This document shows positions 51,519 through 59,238 of a stretch of 64,000 nt of DNA, one piece after another. Position 1 is the stretch's first letter, and the number at the start of each line of letters is the position of its first letter. Position numbers and translations under genes: made by a program. A model generated the notes under the pieces. It did not search any database, was not told the DNA's origin, and worked only from the letters and a program-made list of their open reading frames with translations. The DNA is from Fictibacillus fluitans (GTDB taxonomy: Bacteria > Bacillota > Bacilli > Bacillales > Fictibacillaceae). The DNA is taken from assembly GCF_030418125.1 (NCBI RefSeq), contig NZ_JAUHTR010000008.1, positions 1 to 64,000 on the forward strand. Reading direction: 5' to 3'.

Positions 51519-51615
51519 ACCTGTTGATATCGCTCAATCCCTTGCTCCATAAGGAATAGCTTAAACTAAATAATTTGAATTTTTATTTTTTCAAAACAAA
51601 ATATAAAATTTCCTG

Positions 51616-51644
51616 TTGTAAACGATTACACATTGGATTATAAT
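51616..51644 (+). promoter_or_regulatory. Sigma-A promoter of the ABC importer operon
   Basis: TTGTAA (51616-51621) and TATAAT (51639-51644) with a 17-base spacer. Confidence 0.7.
51617..51630. promoter_or_regulatory. CcpA catabolite-responsive element (cre)
   Basis: TGTAAACGATTACA fits the Bacillus cre consensus TGWAANCGNTNWCA at every fixed position. It overlaps the -35 box of the importer promoter, a place where CcpA would repress in the presence of glucose. Confidence 0.68.
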
Positions 51645-51653
51645 AGCCCTGTC

Positions 51654-51663
51654 GAAACGTTTC
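51654..51663. promoter_or_regulatory. Operator 3, GAAACGTTTC
   Basis: Perfect palindrome about ten bases after the -10 box of the importer promoter, overlapping or just past the transcript start. Confidence 0.7.
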
Positions 51664-51708
51664 AATAATTCAGCTTAAAAAACGATCTATATTTTTTTAC
51701 CATGTATA

Positions 51709-51718
51709 GAAACGTTTC
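51709..51718. promoter_or_regulatory. Operator 4, GAAACGTTTC
   Basis: Perfect palindrome in the importer leader, 55 bases centre to centre from operator 3. Confidence 0.65.
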
Positions 51719-51793
51719 ACTATATTGTAAACTTTTTCAAAAAGGCTTTTAAGAGTTCAAGTAAAACAACAACTATATAGGGGGAGTAAAGAA

Positions 51794-53053
51794 ATGAAAA
51801 ACTGGTTACCAAAACTGAACAAAAAGATGATCGTTGGTTCGTTGGCCGGCACCCTGCTTCTGACCGGAGCATTGACAGGCTGTTCGTCAGGTTCGTCCAA
51901 CAGCGATAAGACCGTCATTAATGTATGGGGAATGGGTGAAGAAGCCAAGTCCCTGCCAAAGATCGCCGAAGCTTTTGAAAAGGAAAATCCGAAAATCGAT
52001 GTAAAGGTACAGGCGATTCCGTGGGAAACTGCCCATGATAAACTTTTGACTGCAGTTGCAGCCAAAAAAGGACCGGATGTCGTTCAAATGGGAACTACTT
52101 GGATTCCAGAGTTTGGCTCAGCCAAGGCACTTTTGGACTTGAAGCCGTATATGAAAAAATATCCTGAACTTGACCCTTCAAATTACTATGAAGGTTCTGT
52201 TGAAACAACCAAATACAAAGATCAAACGGTCGGTGTTCCCTGGTATATCGATACACGTGTTCTTTTTTACCGTACTGACTTGTTAAAGAAAGCAGGTTAC
52301 AGCGAGGCTCCAAAAACGTGGGAAGAACTCAGCGCTGCTGCTAAAAAACTGGCAGATCGCGGAGATAACAAGTATGGCATCAGCCTGGATACAAAGGAAC
52401 AAAGCCTGGGCTTTATGTTTGCCCGCCAAAACGGAGCAGAATTATTAGACAGTCAGGGTAAACCGCATTTTAACGATCCAAAATTTGTTGAAGCCGTGGA
52501 CTATTTAAACAGCTTCTTCAAAAATGGTTCCGCACCAAAAGATTCTGGCATTGATATCGTCCAGGGCTTCCGTGGCGAAGGAATGCTGCCAATGTTTATC
52601 AGCGGGCCATGGATGGTTAAACTGATTAACGACCAGGCACCGGACCTTAAAGGAAAATGGGCTACTGCCGTTCTTCCTAAAAAGGAAAATAACCTTTCAT
52701 CACTTGGAGGATCAAACCTCTCCGTCTTTAAGTATACGAAGCAAAAAGATGCATCATTGAAATTCCTTTCATTCATGAGCAAGCCTGAAACCCAGCTTAA
52801 GTGGATGAAGATGACCAACTCCCTGCCTTCAGCGAAAAAAGCATGGGAAGACAAGTCATTGAAAGAAAACAAATTTTACACGACGTTTGGCGAACAGATG
52901 AAGGATTCCAAGCCAATGCCTGTCATCAAGCAATGGGAGCCAATCGCACAAGCTTACCTGAGCTCTTTTGAAAAGATCTACCGCGGCAAGACAACCGCTA
53001 AAAAGGAAATGGATGTCTTTAACAAGAAGTCAGAGGAACTATTAAATAAATAA
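51794..53053 (+). CDS. Sugar ABC transporter substrate-binding lipoprotein (sophoro-oligosaccharide type)
   Basis: A 419-residue extracellular binding protein anchored by a lipid-modified cysteine: signal sequence ending in the lipobox LTGC (C30). The mature part has the SBP_bac_1 pattern (VINVWGMGEEAKSLPKIAEAFEKENPKIDVKVQAIPWE, GPDVVQMGTTWIPEF, GVPWYIDTRVLFYRTDLL). By position it corresponds to L. innocua Lin1841, which binds sophoro-oligosaccharides. GGGGGAG precedes the ATG. First gene of the importer operon; no ATPase gene is present, so a shared MsmX-type ATPase elsewhere is expected. Confidence 0.87.
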   Translation: MKNWLPKLNKKMIVGSLAGTLLLTGALTGCSSGSSNSDKTVINVWGMGEEAKSLPKIAEAFEKENPKIDVKVQAIPWETAHDKLLTAVAAKKGPDVVQMGTTWIPEFGSAKALLDLKPYMKKYPELDPSNYYEGSVETTKYKDQTVGVPWYIDTRVLFYRTDLLKKAGYSEAPKTWEELSAAAKKLADRGDNKYGISLDTKEQSLGFMFARQNGAELLDSQGKPHFNDPKFVEAVDYLNSFFKNGSAPKDSGIDIVQGFRGEGMLPMFISGPWMVKLINDQAPDLKGKWATAVLPKKENNLSSLGGSNLSVFKYTKQKDASLKFLSFMSKPETQLKWMKMTNSLPSAKKAWEDKSLKENKFYTTFGEQMKDSKPMPVIKQWEPIAQAYLSSFEKIYRGKTTAKKEMDVFNKKSEELLNK

Positions 53054-53066
53054 AGCCTCAAACCAG

Positions 53067-53094
53067 ATAACTAGCAGAAGCTTCTGCTAGTTAT
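53067..53094 (+). terminator. Perfect 28-base palindrome between binding-protein and permease genes
   Basis: Two 14-base arms (53067-53080 and 53081-53094) meet without a loop; the centre is AAGCTT. No T-run follows. Stem-loops here commonly let the binding protein be made in excess by protecting its mRNA end. Confidence 0.7.
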
Positions 53095-53136
53095 CCCTTT
53101 ACTATCACAGAAACCTTGTAAAGAAAGGAGCTCATA

Positions 53137-54021
53137 ATGAAAGCTCTGAATACCAAAACACCTTATTTTTTCATTGCACCGGCCCTGCTTCTTTTAGGTT
53201 TATTTTCATTGTTCCCTATTGTGGTTGCTCTTGTTATCAGTTTTACCGATATCAGTCTGGAGAGCCTGGGAGACTGGTCAACCATTCGCTTTGTCGGCCT
53301 TGAAAATTACCTTGAAGTTTTTAAAGACCCTATTTTTATGAAATCCCTGTTTAACACCCTGTTTTACGTTATCATCGGTGTACCGCTGGTCATCATTTGT
53401 TCATTGGCGGTAGCACTATTGATTAATTTCGGAAAGGCAAGGATCTTCAGGGCGTTTCGTGTGATCTTCTATATGCCTTCCATAACAAACGTGGTGGCCG
53501 TTGCTGTTGTATGGAGCTATCTGTACAATCCGCAGCTTGGACTGTTTAATTATGTGCTTAATTTTCTCCACCTGCCTTCTGTTCCATGGCTTACCGATCC
53601 GACCATGTCCAAGGTTTCGCTGATCGCACTTGCCGTCTGGAGAGGCATCGGAGTGAACATGATTATCTTTTTGGCAGCCCTGCAAGGGATTCCGAAAACC
53701 TATTATGAAGCCGCACAGCTTGATGGGGCAACAAACTGGAAGCAACTGACCAAAATTACGCTTCCGCTCCTGCGCTATGCCATCTTTTTCGTATCGATCA
53801 CAACGATGATCGGCTGGCTTCAATTCTTCGAGGAACCCCTTGTTATGACCAAGGGCGGACCGCTGGACAGCACCACATCAGTCGCTTTATTCATCTATCG
53901 AAACGGCTTTCAGCTCAGCAATTTCGGATATGCGGCTGCAGGATCGTTCGTCCTGTTTATCGCCATTATTATCATAACGCTGCTTCAGTTCCGATTGCAG
54001 AAAAAAGAGGTGGACTATTAA
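53137..54021 (+). CDS. Sugar ABC permease, MalF/UgpA type
   Basis: A 294-residue permease with six membrane spans and the EAA loop EAAQLDGATNWKQLTKITLPLLRY, which contacts the ATPase. The N-terminus TPYFFIAPALLLLGLFSLFPIV is typical of the family. It should form a heterodimer with the following gene product. AAAGGAG precedes the ATG; the next gene starts 2 bases after its stop. Confidence 0.9.
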   Translation: MKALNTKTPYFFIAPALLLLGLFSLFPIVVALVISFTDISLESLGDWSTIRFVGLENYLEVFKDPIFMKSLFNTLFYVIIGVPLVIICSLAVALLINFGKARIFRAFRVIFYMPSITNVVAVAVVWSYLYNPQLGLFNYVLNFLHLPSVPWLTDPTMSKVSLIALAVWRGIGVNMIIFLAALQGIPKTYYEAAQLDGATNWKQLTKITLPLLRYAIFFVSITTMIGWLQFFEEPLVMTKGGPLDSTTSVALFIYRNGFQLSNFGYAAAGSFVLFIAIIIITLLQFRLQKKEVDY

Positions 54022-54022
54022 T

Positions 54023-54904
54023 ATGGAAACCATGAAGCTAAATTCTGTAAAAGCAAAAGCGCAAACGAACTCATCGGCAAAAGCACGCAGAGCCAATAGG
54101 ATGCAGCAATGGGTTACCGGTATTATTCTGGCCCTCGGCGGATTTATTATTTCGATCCCTTTTATCTGGATGATTCTTTCGGCATTTAAACCGGAAATGG
54201 AAGTCATGCAGATTCCTCCGACCTTCCTGCCAAAGGAATTTACGCTGGAAAACTTCGTTAACCTGTTTGAAAACATGAATTTTACCGTTTATCTGCGAAA
54301 CACCATTGTTGTGGTGCTTTGCTCCTTTATCGGTTTGTTTTTAAATGCTATGGCCGGCTATGCCTTTGCGAAATATCAATTTAAAGGCAGAGAAAAACTA
54401 TTTTATCTTGTTCTGGCCACGATGATGATTCCCGGACAAGTAACGATGATTCCTGTTTATTTGATTTTAAACCAGCTTCACCTGACCAACACCATGGCAG
54501 GGATTGTCCTTCCCGGATTGGTTGGAGCGTTCAGCATCTTCTTGTTCCGCCAATTCATGTCTACTATCCCTGATGAGCTGCTTGAAGCAGCCCGACTGGA
54601 CGGGGCAAGTGAGTTCAGACTGTTTCTACAGATCATCTTGCCGATTTCCAAACCGATTTTGGCCGTTCAGGGCATCCTTACATTCATCGCAGGGTGGAAC
54701 AGTTTTTTATGGCCATTGATCATCGCTAATGACGAAAGCCTCTATACCCTGTCTGTGGGGCTCTCCTTGCTAAAAGGACAGTATGGAGGGAATTTCGCTC
54801 TTCAGATGGCAGGTTCAACGTTTATGGTCGTTCCTATTGTTATCATTTTCATGTTGTTCCAAAAGCACATTATCGAAGGCTATACCATCTCTGGAATGAA
54901 ATAA
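54023..54904 (+). CDS. Sugar ABC permease, MalG/UgpE type
   Basis: A 293-residue permease with a short basic cytoplasmic N-terminus, six membrane spans and the EAA loop EAARLDGASEFRLFLQIILPISKPILA. The C-terminus IIEGYTISGMK is characteristic of MalG-like subunits. It pairs with the MalF-type subunit for import of the oligosaccharide delivered by the binding protein. The AAAGAGGTGG site lies inside the preceding gene. The operon ends at the terminator at 54910-54943. Confidence 0.9.
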   Translation: METMKLNSVKAKAQTNSSAKARRANRMQQWVTGIILALGGFIISIPFIWMILSAFKPEMEVMQIPPTFLPKEFTLENFVNLFENMNFTVYLRNTIVVVLCSFIGLFLNAMAGYAFAKYQFKGREKLFYLVLATMMIPGQVTMIPVYLILNQLHLTNTMAGIVLPGLVGAFSIFLFRQFMSTIPDELLEAARLDGASEFRLFLQIILPISKPILAVQGILTFIAGWNSFLWPLIIANDESLYTLSVGLSLLKGQYGGNFALQMAGSTFMVVPIVIIFMLFQKHIIEGYTISGMK

Positions 54905-54909
54905 TTAAT

Positions 54910-54943
54910 AAAAGCGCAAACCCTGCGGGGTTGCGCTTTTTTT
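54910..54943. terminator. Bidirectional terminator
   Basis: AAAAGCGCAA and TTGCGCTTTT with an inner CC/GG pair, T-run after it; between the permease gene and the convergent GH144-type gene. Confidence 0.88.
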
Positions 54944-54944
54944 A

Positions 54945-56288
54945 TTACTTTATGGAAAATACTTCTTTCTTAAGCAGTTCAACCGGCTTCCTCGCGATTG
55001 GGTCGCTATGGAAATAATTGCGGATCACATCGTGCTTGACGTGGTTGGCAATCGAAACCATGATCATCCCCTGGTCAAGCGCCAGGTACGCTTTGGCCAC
55101 TTCCCCGCTTTTTACATTCACGGAATCATAAAACCCATGCTTGCCATAAGCGTTCAATTTCCGGAGCTCATGAATATTTTTAGCCACTGCATCCGGTGCA
55201 TAATCCAGTGCTAAGAAGGACGCGTGCGCCGTCACTGTGCCATCATCCTTATATCCTGATGTCCCCAGAGGTGTTGCCGCAAATTCACTATAGCCATCCG
55301 GAGTCGCCGACGGCGAGAAGCCCCAAGCCGGATATCCCTTTTCTTTGGAAAATGCGATTTGCAGCTGTACATGGCGTGCGTTGTTCAGTCCCAGTGCATT
55401 TTTGCTGTATTTCTTTTCATTTAGTACCAATCCGGGCATCAAGCCTTCAAACATGCTGCCGCCCCAGCTTGGTACATACTTTACTCCCTTGTATTCATAA
55501 TGTCCTTCAAATACTGGAACCCCGTCATAGTTCACAGTCGGACCTTCAGGAATCTGTGATTGCCAGTCCCATTCTTTTGGGAGCGTGCGGTACATTTTCC
55601 ACCAATGGTCTTTTGGCACGTCCCCCTTGCCGATCGCGATATAGCTACCCAGTCTCGGTTCTGTGTAAAACATTCCGTAATGGTGGTCTGTCAGCTTTCC
55701 GCTCACTACGTCGTACCCACCCCTGAACTGACCAACCTCAGGATCGTAGAGCGTTGAGTAATCCATGTTTTTCACAAGCTTGCTTGTTTGCGGATAAAGC
55801 TCTTTATACGCCTGCCCGGTTGTGATCAGCCCGGCGGTCAGCCAGCTGTTGTCCACTTGTGAAATGAATTGGCCCCAGCCTGTTTTTAATGTTCCATCCG
55901 TGTTGTACCAATTATAGAAAAGGCCGTTCCATTTTTTCAGCCCTTTCAGGGTAAGGAGGGTGGTCTGGAGTCGAAGAACCGCTTCCTTCCTTGAGATCAT
56001 GTGCATTTTTTCAGCAGAGATGGTACTCAGCATATACATTGAAATGTTCGTTGGTGACGTATGCTTCGCTTCTTCTGCTTCTCCATCTGGCAACCGGACA
56101 ATGTCGCTTGTCAGTCCTGTTTTGGCATCAGTATACTCTTCAAAAAAGCTGTAGGTATCTTTTGCAACCGTTTTCAATTCTTTTTGAAAAGATGGATTTT
56201 TTTGTTCCGAGGCATGAACTGCTCCAGCAGGCAGAGCAGAAAACAGGGCAAAAAGTACGGCAAGAGCGGTAAAGGCTATTTTCTTCAT
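54945..56288 (-). CDS. Secreted GH144-type endo-beta-1,2-glucanase (PF10091 glycoamylase-like)
   Basis: A 447-residue exported protein (signal peptide KKIAFTALAVLFALFSALPAGAVHA) with the (alpha/alpha)6 pattern of the PF10091 family, which includes GH144 endo-beta-1,2-glucanases such as that of Chitinophaga pinensis. Conserved stretches: TYSFFEEYTDAKTGLTSDIV, NISMYMLSTISA, GLFYNWYNTDGTL, QVDNSWLTAGL, PSWGGSMFEGLMPGLV, WGFSPSATPDGYSEFAATPLGT and AYLALDQGMIMVSIAN. With the GH94 phosphorylase and importer next to it, it would cut beta-1,2-glucan outside the cell. AGGAGAC precedes the ATG. It has its own promoter with operator 5. PF10091 also holds other specificities, so the activity is inference from context. 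Confidence 0.82.
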   Translation of the reverse strand: MKKIAFTALAVLFALFSALPAGAVHASEQKNPSFQKELKTVAKDTYSFFEEYTDAKTGLTSDIVRLPDGEAEEAKHTSPTNISMYMLSTISAEKMHMISRKEAVLRLQTTLLTLKGLKKWNGLFYNWYNTDGTLKTGWGQFISQVDNSWLTAGLITTGQAYKELYPQTSKLVKNMDYSTLYDPEVGQFRGGYDVVSGKLTDHHYGMFYTEPRLGSYIAIGKGDVPKDHWWKMYRTLPKEWDWQSQIPEGPTVNYDGVPVFEGHYEYKGVKYVPSWGGSMFEGLMPGLVLNEKKYSKNALGLNNARHVQLQIAFSKEKGYPAWGFSPSATPDGYSEFAATPLGTSGYKDDGTVTAHASFLALDYAPDAVAKNIHELRKLNAYGKHGFYDSVNVKSGEVAKAYLALDQGMIMVSIANHVKHDVIRNYFHSDPIARKPVELLKKEVFSIK

Positions 56289-56319
56289 AAAGTCTCCTTT
56301 TGCATTTTTTTATTTTATC

Positions 56320-56329
56320 GAAACGTTTC
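56320..56329. promoter_or_regulatory. Operator 5, GAAACGTTTC
   Basis: Perfect palindrome about 6-16 bases downstream of the -10 box of the GH144-type gene, overlapping the predicted transcript start. Confidence 0.7.
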
Positions 56330-56335
56330 ACCTCT

Positions 56336-56364
56336 ATTTTATCAAATAAAATTTTTACCGTAAA
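56336..56364 (-). promoter_or_regulatory. Sigma-A promoter of the GH144-type gene
   Basis: On the minus strand, TTTACG (56364-56359) and TAAAAT (56341-56336), spacer 17 bases. Confidence 0.6.
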
Positions 56365-56484
56365 TTCATTCTGGGTATCTAATGGCTTTAAAGCTAAAAA
56401 CAGGTCTTTTGACTTAAGCAGAAGGTTTCAGTTACTGAGGGAAGGGAAAGCAAACATTGTTTACATTTAAAGGAGGTTATTAAA

Positions 56485-57255
56485 ATGGATATGAAAGACA
56501 AAGTAGTTCTCATTACGGGAGCAGCCGGGGGAATTGGCCGTGCAGCAGCCAGCCGGTTTGCAGCTGAAGGGGCAAAGCTTGTACTTGTAGACTTTGATGC
56601 TGACGGGCTGAAGAAAACGGTGTCTGATCTGCATCTTCAAGAAGATTCCTGTCTGACAGTGACAGCTGATGTCAGCAAGGAAGATGATGTGAAGAATTAT
56701 GTAACCGCTGCCAAAGAAAGATATAGCCGTATCGATGTATTTTTTAACAATGCCGGTATTGAGGGTCCATTCAGCATGATCAAAGATACCTCTGCAGAAG
56801 ATTTCGATAAGGTGCAGCAGGTCAATGTAAGGGGGGTATTCCTTGGATTAAAATATGTGATTCCTGTCATGGAAGCACAACAATCAGGAAGTATCATCAA
56901 TACCTCATCGGTTGCAGGGCTTTCCGGTTCACCCGGTATGTCGCCATATGTAACCTCAAAGCATGCGGTCATCGGCCTGACTAAAACTGCAGCTCTTGAA
57001 GTAGCCGAGGCCGGCATAAGGGTTAACTCCATTCACCCTTCCCCGATCAATACACGCATGATGCGCTCCATCGAAGCCAACGCAGCTCCTGGTCAGGCAG
57101 AAGCCGCCCGTGAAGGGTTCGCACAGGGTATCCCCATGAAGCGGTACGGCGAACCCGAGGAAATCGCCGAGCTCGTTTTATTTCTGGGATCGGACCGCTC
57201 CAAATTTATAAGCGGAAGCCAATATTCCATTGACGGAGGGATGTCAGCAACATAA
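56485..57255 (+). CDS. Short-chain dehydrogenase/reductase (SDR)
   Basis: A 256-residue classical SDR. Cofactor motif TGAAGGIG, NNAG at about residue 88, catalytic serine in NTSSVAGLSG, Y-x3-K in SPYVTSKHAV, and the C-terminal FISGSQYSIDGG. Acidic D in VLVDFD after the second strand suggests NAD preference. The substrate is unknown; glucose 1-dehydrogenase and 3-oxoacyl reductase relatives look alike. AAAGGAGG precedes the ATG. It is next to the glucan cluster but has no GAAACGTTTC site, so membership is not supported. Confidence 0.85.
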   Translation: MDMKDKVVLITGAAGGIGRAAASRFAAEGAKLVLVDFDADGLKKTVSDLHLQEDSCLTVTADVSKEDDVKNYVTAAKERYSRIDVFFNNAGIEGPFSMIKDTSAEDFDKVQQVNVRGVFLGLKYVIPVMEAQQSGSIINTSSVAGLSGSPGMSPYVTSKHAVIGLTKTAALEVAEAGIRVNSIHPSPINTRMMRSIEANAAPGQAEAAREGFAQGIPMKRYGEPEEIAELVLFLGSDRSKFISGSQYSIDGGMSAT

Positions 57256-57283
57256 GTCCTTTGGCGAAGCAGATAAATAAAAA

Positions 57284-57317
57284 GAACAACCCGGCTCATG
57301 TATGATGCGGGTTGTTC
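57284..57317. terminator. Terminator between the SDR and MerR genes
   Basis: GAACAACCCG and CGGGTTGTTC with a 14-base loop. The T-run is on the minus strand (CTTTTTATTTA), so it mainly serves the MerR operon. Confidence 0.78.
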
Positions 57318-57335
57318 GCATTAACTTTTGTCATC

Positions 57336-57749
57336 TTATGAGGAAAGACGGTCAACCTTCTGTATAAGCTCCGTCAATTCCTGGTGAAAAGCAAGCATTT
57401 TTTTCATTTTCTCTTCCAGCATGGAGGCTTGCTCTGTAAGACCTGCAGCCATTTCAGCCAAATCCTCTTCTTTATCCTCCTGCACTTCCGCCTTCTGATA
57501 ATGGGCTTTATGAGAGACGACGCGCTCCTTTAAGGATAAAAACTGCTGAAGTTCCTGAAGGGAAAAACCGAGAATTTCTTTTGCGTCCATTACCCGCTTG
57601 ATATATTCAACATCATCCTCGGTATACAACCGTATTTTCCCATGGCTCCGTTCAGGCGTGCGGAATAAGCCAATCTCTTCGTAATAGCGTATGGTCCGTT
57701 TTGTAAGACCAGTCAGCTGAGCCACTTCATCAATTTTCAACCTTCTCAT
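57336..57749 (-). CDS. MerR-family transcriptional regulator
   Basis: A 137-residue regulator. The winged helix-turn-helix is RRLKIDEVAQLTGLTKRTIRYYEEIGLFRTPERSHGKIRLYTEDDVEYIKRVMDAKEILGFSLQELQQFL. A long coiled coil follows for dimerisation (EDLAEMAAGLTEQASMLEEKMKKMLAFHQELTELIQ). No cysteines for metal sensing. GGGGAGAGG precedes the ATG at 57749. It overlaps the 3' end of the XRE-PAS gene by 20 bases, so the two regulators are made from one message. Target genes unknown. Confidence 0.86.
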   Translation of the reverse strand: MRRLKIDEVAQLTGLTKRTIRYYEEIGLFRTPERSHGKIRLYTEDDVEYIKRVMDAKEILGFSLQELQQFLSLKERVVSHKAHYQKAEVQEDKEEDLAEMAAGLTEQASMLEEKMKKMLAFHQELTELIQKVDRLSS

Positions 57750-58311
57750 TTGCCTCTCCCCTGCCTCTTTCATTGTCTTTTAAGATCTGAGTCAGATCCG
57801 TGCAGATCATGGCTGCCCCCGCAATGTTCCCTTTTGCATCAAATAAAGGCTTACCGAATACATCATACGTATGAAGCCCGTCTGAAAGCGAATAATGAAT
57901 GGTCCTTCTCAAAGGAGCCTTTGTTTGGATTACCTGCCGCTTTAATTCCATCATTTCCATGGACCCCGGATGGTAACCCAATTCATCATCGCGCTTTCCT
58001 ATGGCGGAGAATGGCGAAAAATCTGGTGGCGGATTAAAAATCCAGGTGTACCGTAAATCCACATCACACTGCGCCACTGTTACCGGCGAATCTTCCAATG
58101 TGATATTAAAGGGCTCACTAATATGCTCGGAATAAAAATTCGCCGGATTGAATCCCAGTACCTTGGAAATTTTAAGAGCGACTTCTGGGCTCGGGTGGCG
58201 TTTCATGGTTTCAATTTGAGCATAATACCCCCTGTCGATATAAGACGCTCCCGCTACCTGTGCCTGTGTCATATTCTTTTCCTTACGCAAATTCACTAGC
58301 CATTTTCTCAT
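57730..58311 (-). CDS. XRE-PAS transcriptional regulator, copy 1
   Basis: A 193-residue protein. The N-terminal XRE helix-turn-helix is MRKWLVNLRKEKNMTQAQVAGASYIDRGYYAQIETMKRHPSPEVALKISKVLGF. A PAS-like sensor domain of about 110 residues follows (PVTVAQCDVDLRYTWIFNPPPDF...IGKRDDELG...GKPLFDAKGNIAGAAMICTDLT). It is a clear paralogue of the product of 58635-59177. The frame is open to a GTG at 58389, but that codon lies in the palindrome at 58375-58389. The ATG at 58311 has GGTGA just upstream and aligns exactly with the start of copy 2. An intermediate ATG (58347) behind AGAGGT is possible. Confidence 0.8.
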   Translation of the reverse strand: MRKWLVNLRKEKNMTQAQVAGASYIDRGYYAQIETMKRHPSPEVALKISKVLGFNPANFYSEHISEPFNITLEDSPVTVAQCDVDLRYTWIFNPPPDFSPFSAIGKRDDELGYHPGSMEMMELKRQVIQTKAPLRRTIHYSLSDGLHTYDVFGKPLFDAKGNIAGAAMICTDLTQILKDNERGRGEANEKVEN

Positions 58312-58374
58312 TTGCTCACCATCTAATCTATCTTGTTTTAATTCCATCTTACGCAAAACCTCTACAGAATTGAC

Positions 58375-58389
58375 GTGGCTGTTTGCCAC
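58375..58389. promoter_or_regulatory. Palindrome copy A, GTGGC-N5-GCCAC
   Basis: GTGGC-TGTTT-GCCAC, upstream of XRE-PAS copy 1. It is followed on the plus strand by TGCTAGATATTTTTT, similar to the flank of copy B. Confidence 0.55.
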
Positions 58390-58531
58390 TGCTAGATATT
58401 TTTTACTAGAAAATTAGTTAATAACATGTAATATCACTTTCTGCTTCTATAAAGGTTTCATATTAAAGATTTCAGCTTATTCTTCTTACTTTTATAGTTC
58501 TTCAAAGTATGTAAAAAACCTTACCATTTTA

Positions 58532-58548
58532 TGTGGCGCTTAGCCACA
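58532..58548. promoter_or_regulatory. Palindrome copy B, TGTGGC-N5-GCCACA
   Basis: TGTGGC-GCTTA-GCCACA followed by GTAGGTATTTTTT. It lies between the twin regulators, about 220 bases upstream of copy 1 and 90 bases past the end of copy 2. Confidence 0.55.
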
Positions 58549-58602
58549 GTAGGTATTTTTTCCTTAAACAACAGTTTTACAACACGTTTACTAAAAGTTT
58601 TT

Positions 58603-58627
58603 AAAAAAAGAACCTGTACAGGTTCTT
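58603..58627 (-). terminator. Terminator after XRE-PAS copy 2
   Basis: Perfect 20-base palindrome with arms AAGAACCTGT and ACAGGTTCTT (58608-58627), T-run on the minus strand. Confidence 0.82.
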
Positions 58628-58634
58628 CAACGTA

Positions 58635-59177
58635 TTATTTCCCTTTATAATAGCCGCTCATTTCTGTAGAAATAGTGGCGGCTCCAATTACGCTTCCATC
58701 TTCCCCGAGTAATGGCTTACAATAAACATCGTACATTATTTCGCCGCCGGACAAGGGAAAGGATATGATCTTCCTTGCTGATTTATTAGTGGAAATGACC
58801 TGTTGCTTCAGTTCCATTAAATCTGCCGTTCCCTGGTTGTCTGCAAGTTCATCATCACGCTTGCCGATTGCATCTTCATTGCTGAAATCATTGTGTGAAT
58901 TAAACAGCCAGGTATACCGTAACTCCAGGTCACACTGCGCCACAATCACCGGGGAATTATCTAAAGAACTGTTAAAAGGCTCGCTTATGCTGTCTGAATA
59001 AAAAACGGCTGGATGGAACCCGAGAACATTTGAGATTTTAGCAGATACTTCGTAGCTTGGATCTCTCTTTCCGCTCTCTATTTGTGCATAGTAGCTTCTG
59101 TCAATAAACGCTTCCCTGGCTACATATGCCTGTGTTAATCCTTTATCTTTTCTTAGTTTTCCTAACCAATGCCGCAT
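58635..59177 (-). CDS. XRE-PAS transcriptional regulator, copy 2
   Basis: A 180-residue protein, paralogous to copy 1 over its full length. The XRE domain is MRHWLGKLRKDKGLTQAYVAREAFIDRSYYAQIESGKRDPSYEVSAKISNVLGF and the PAS-like domain contains PVIVAQCDLELRYTWLFNSHNDF...IGKRDDELA...CKPLLGEDGSVIGAATISTEM. GGTGA lies before the ATG at 59177, as in copy 1. The conserved PAS core suggests both sense a related small ligand. It forms its own unit, with palindrome C about 60 bases upstream. Confidence 0.82.
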   Translation of the reverse strand: MRHWLGKLRKDKGLTQAYVAREAFIDRSYYAQIESGKRDPSYEVSAKISNVLGFHPAVFYSDSISEPFNSSLDNSPVIVAQCDLELRYTWLFNSHNDFSNEDAIGKRDDELADNQGTADLMELKQQVISTNKSARKIISFPLSGGEIMYDVYCKPLLGEDGSVIGAATISTEMSGYYKGK

Positions 59178-59238
59178 ATACTTCACCGTCTGTTTTTTTA
59201 TAGTTATATTAATAATAACTGACGGAGCAAGGTTTATC

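Larger units (their letters stand above)
51398..51793. promoter_or_regulatory. Divergent control region of the beta-1,2-glucan genes
   Basis: About 395 bases between the GH3 and binding-protein genes, with no coding sequence. It contains two outward promoters, four perfect GAAACGTTTC palindromes and one cre match, described separately. The middle (51540-51610) is plain AT-rich sequence. Confidence 0.7.

Noticed and set aside
56485-57255. SDR as part of the beta-1,2-glucan regulon
   Set aside because: No GAAACGTTTC site on its side and a separate direction from the GH144-type gene; adjacency alone is not enough.
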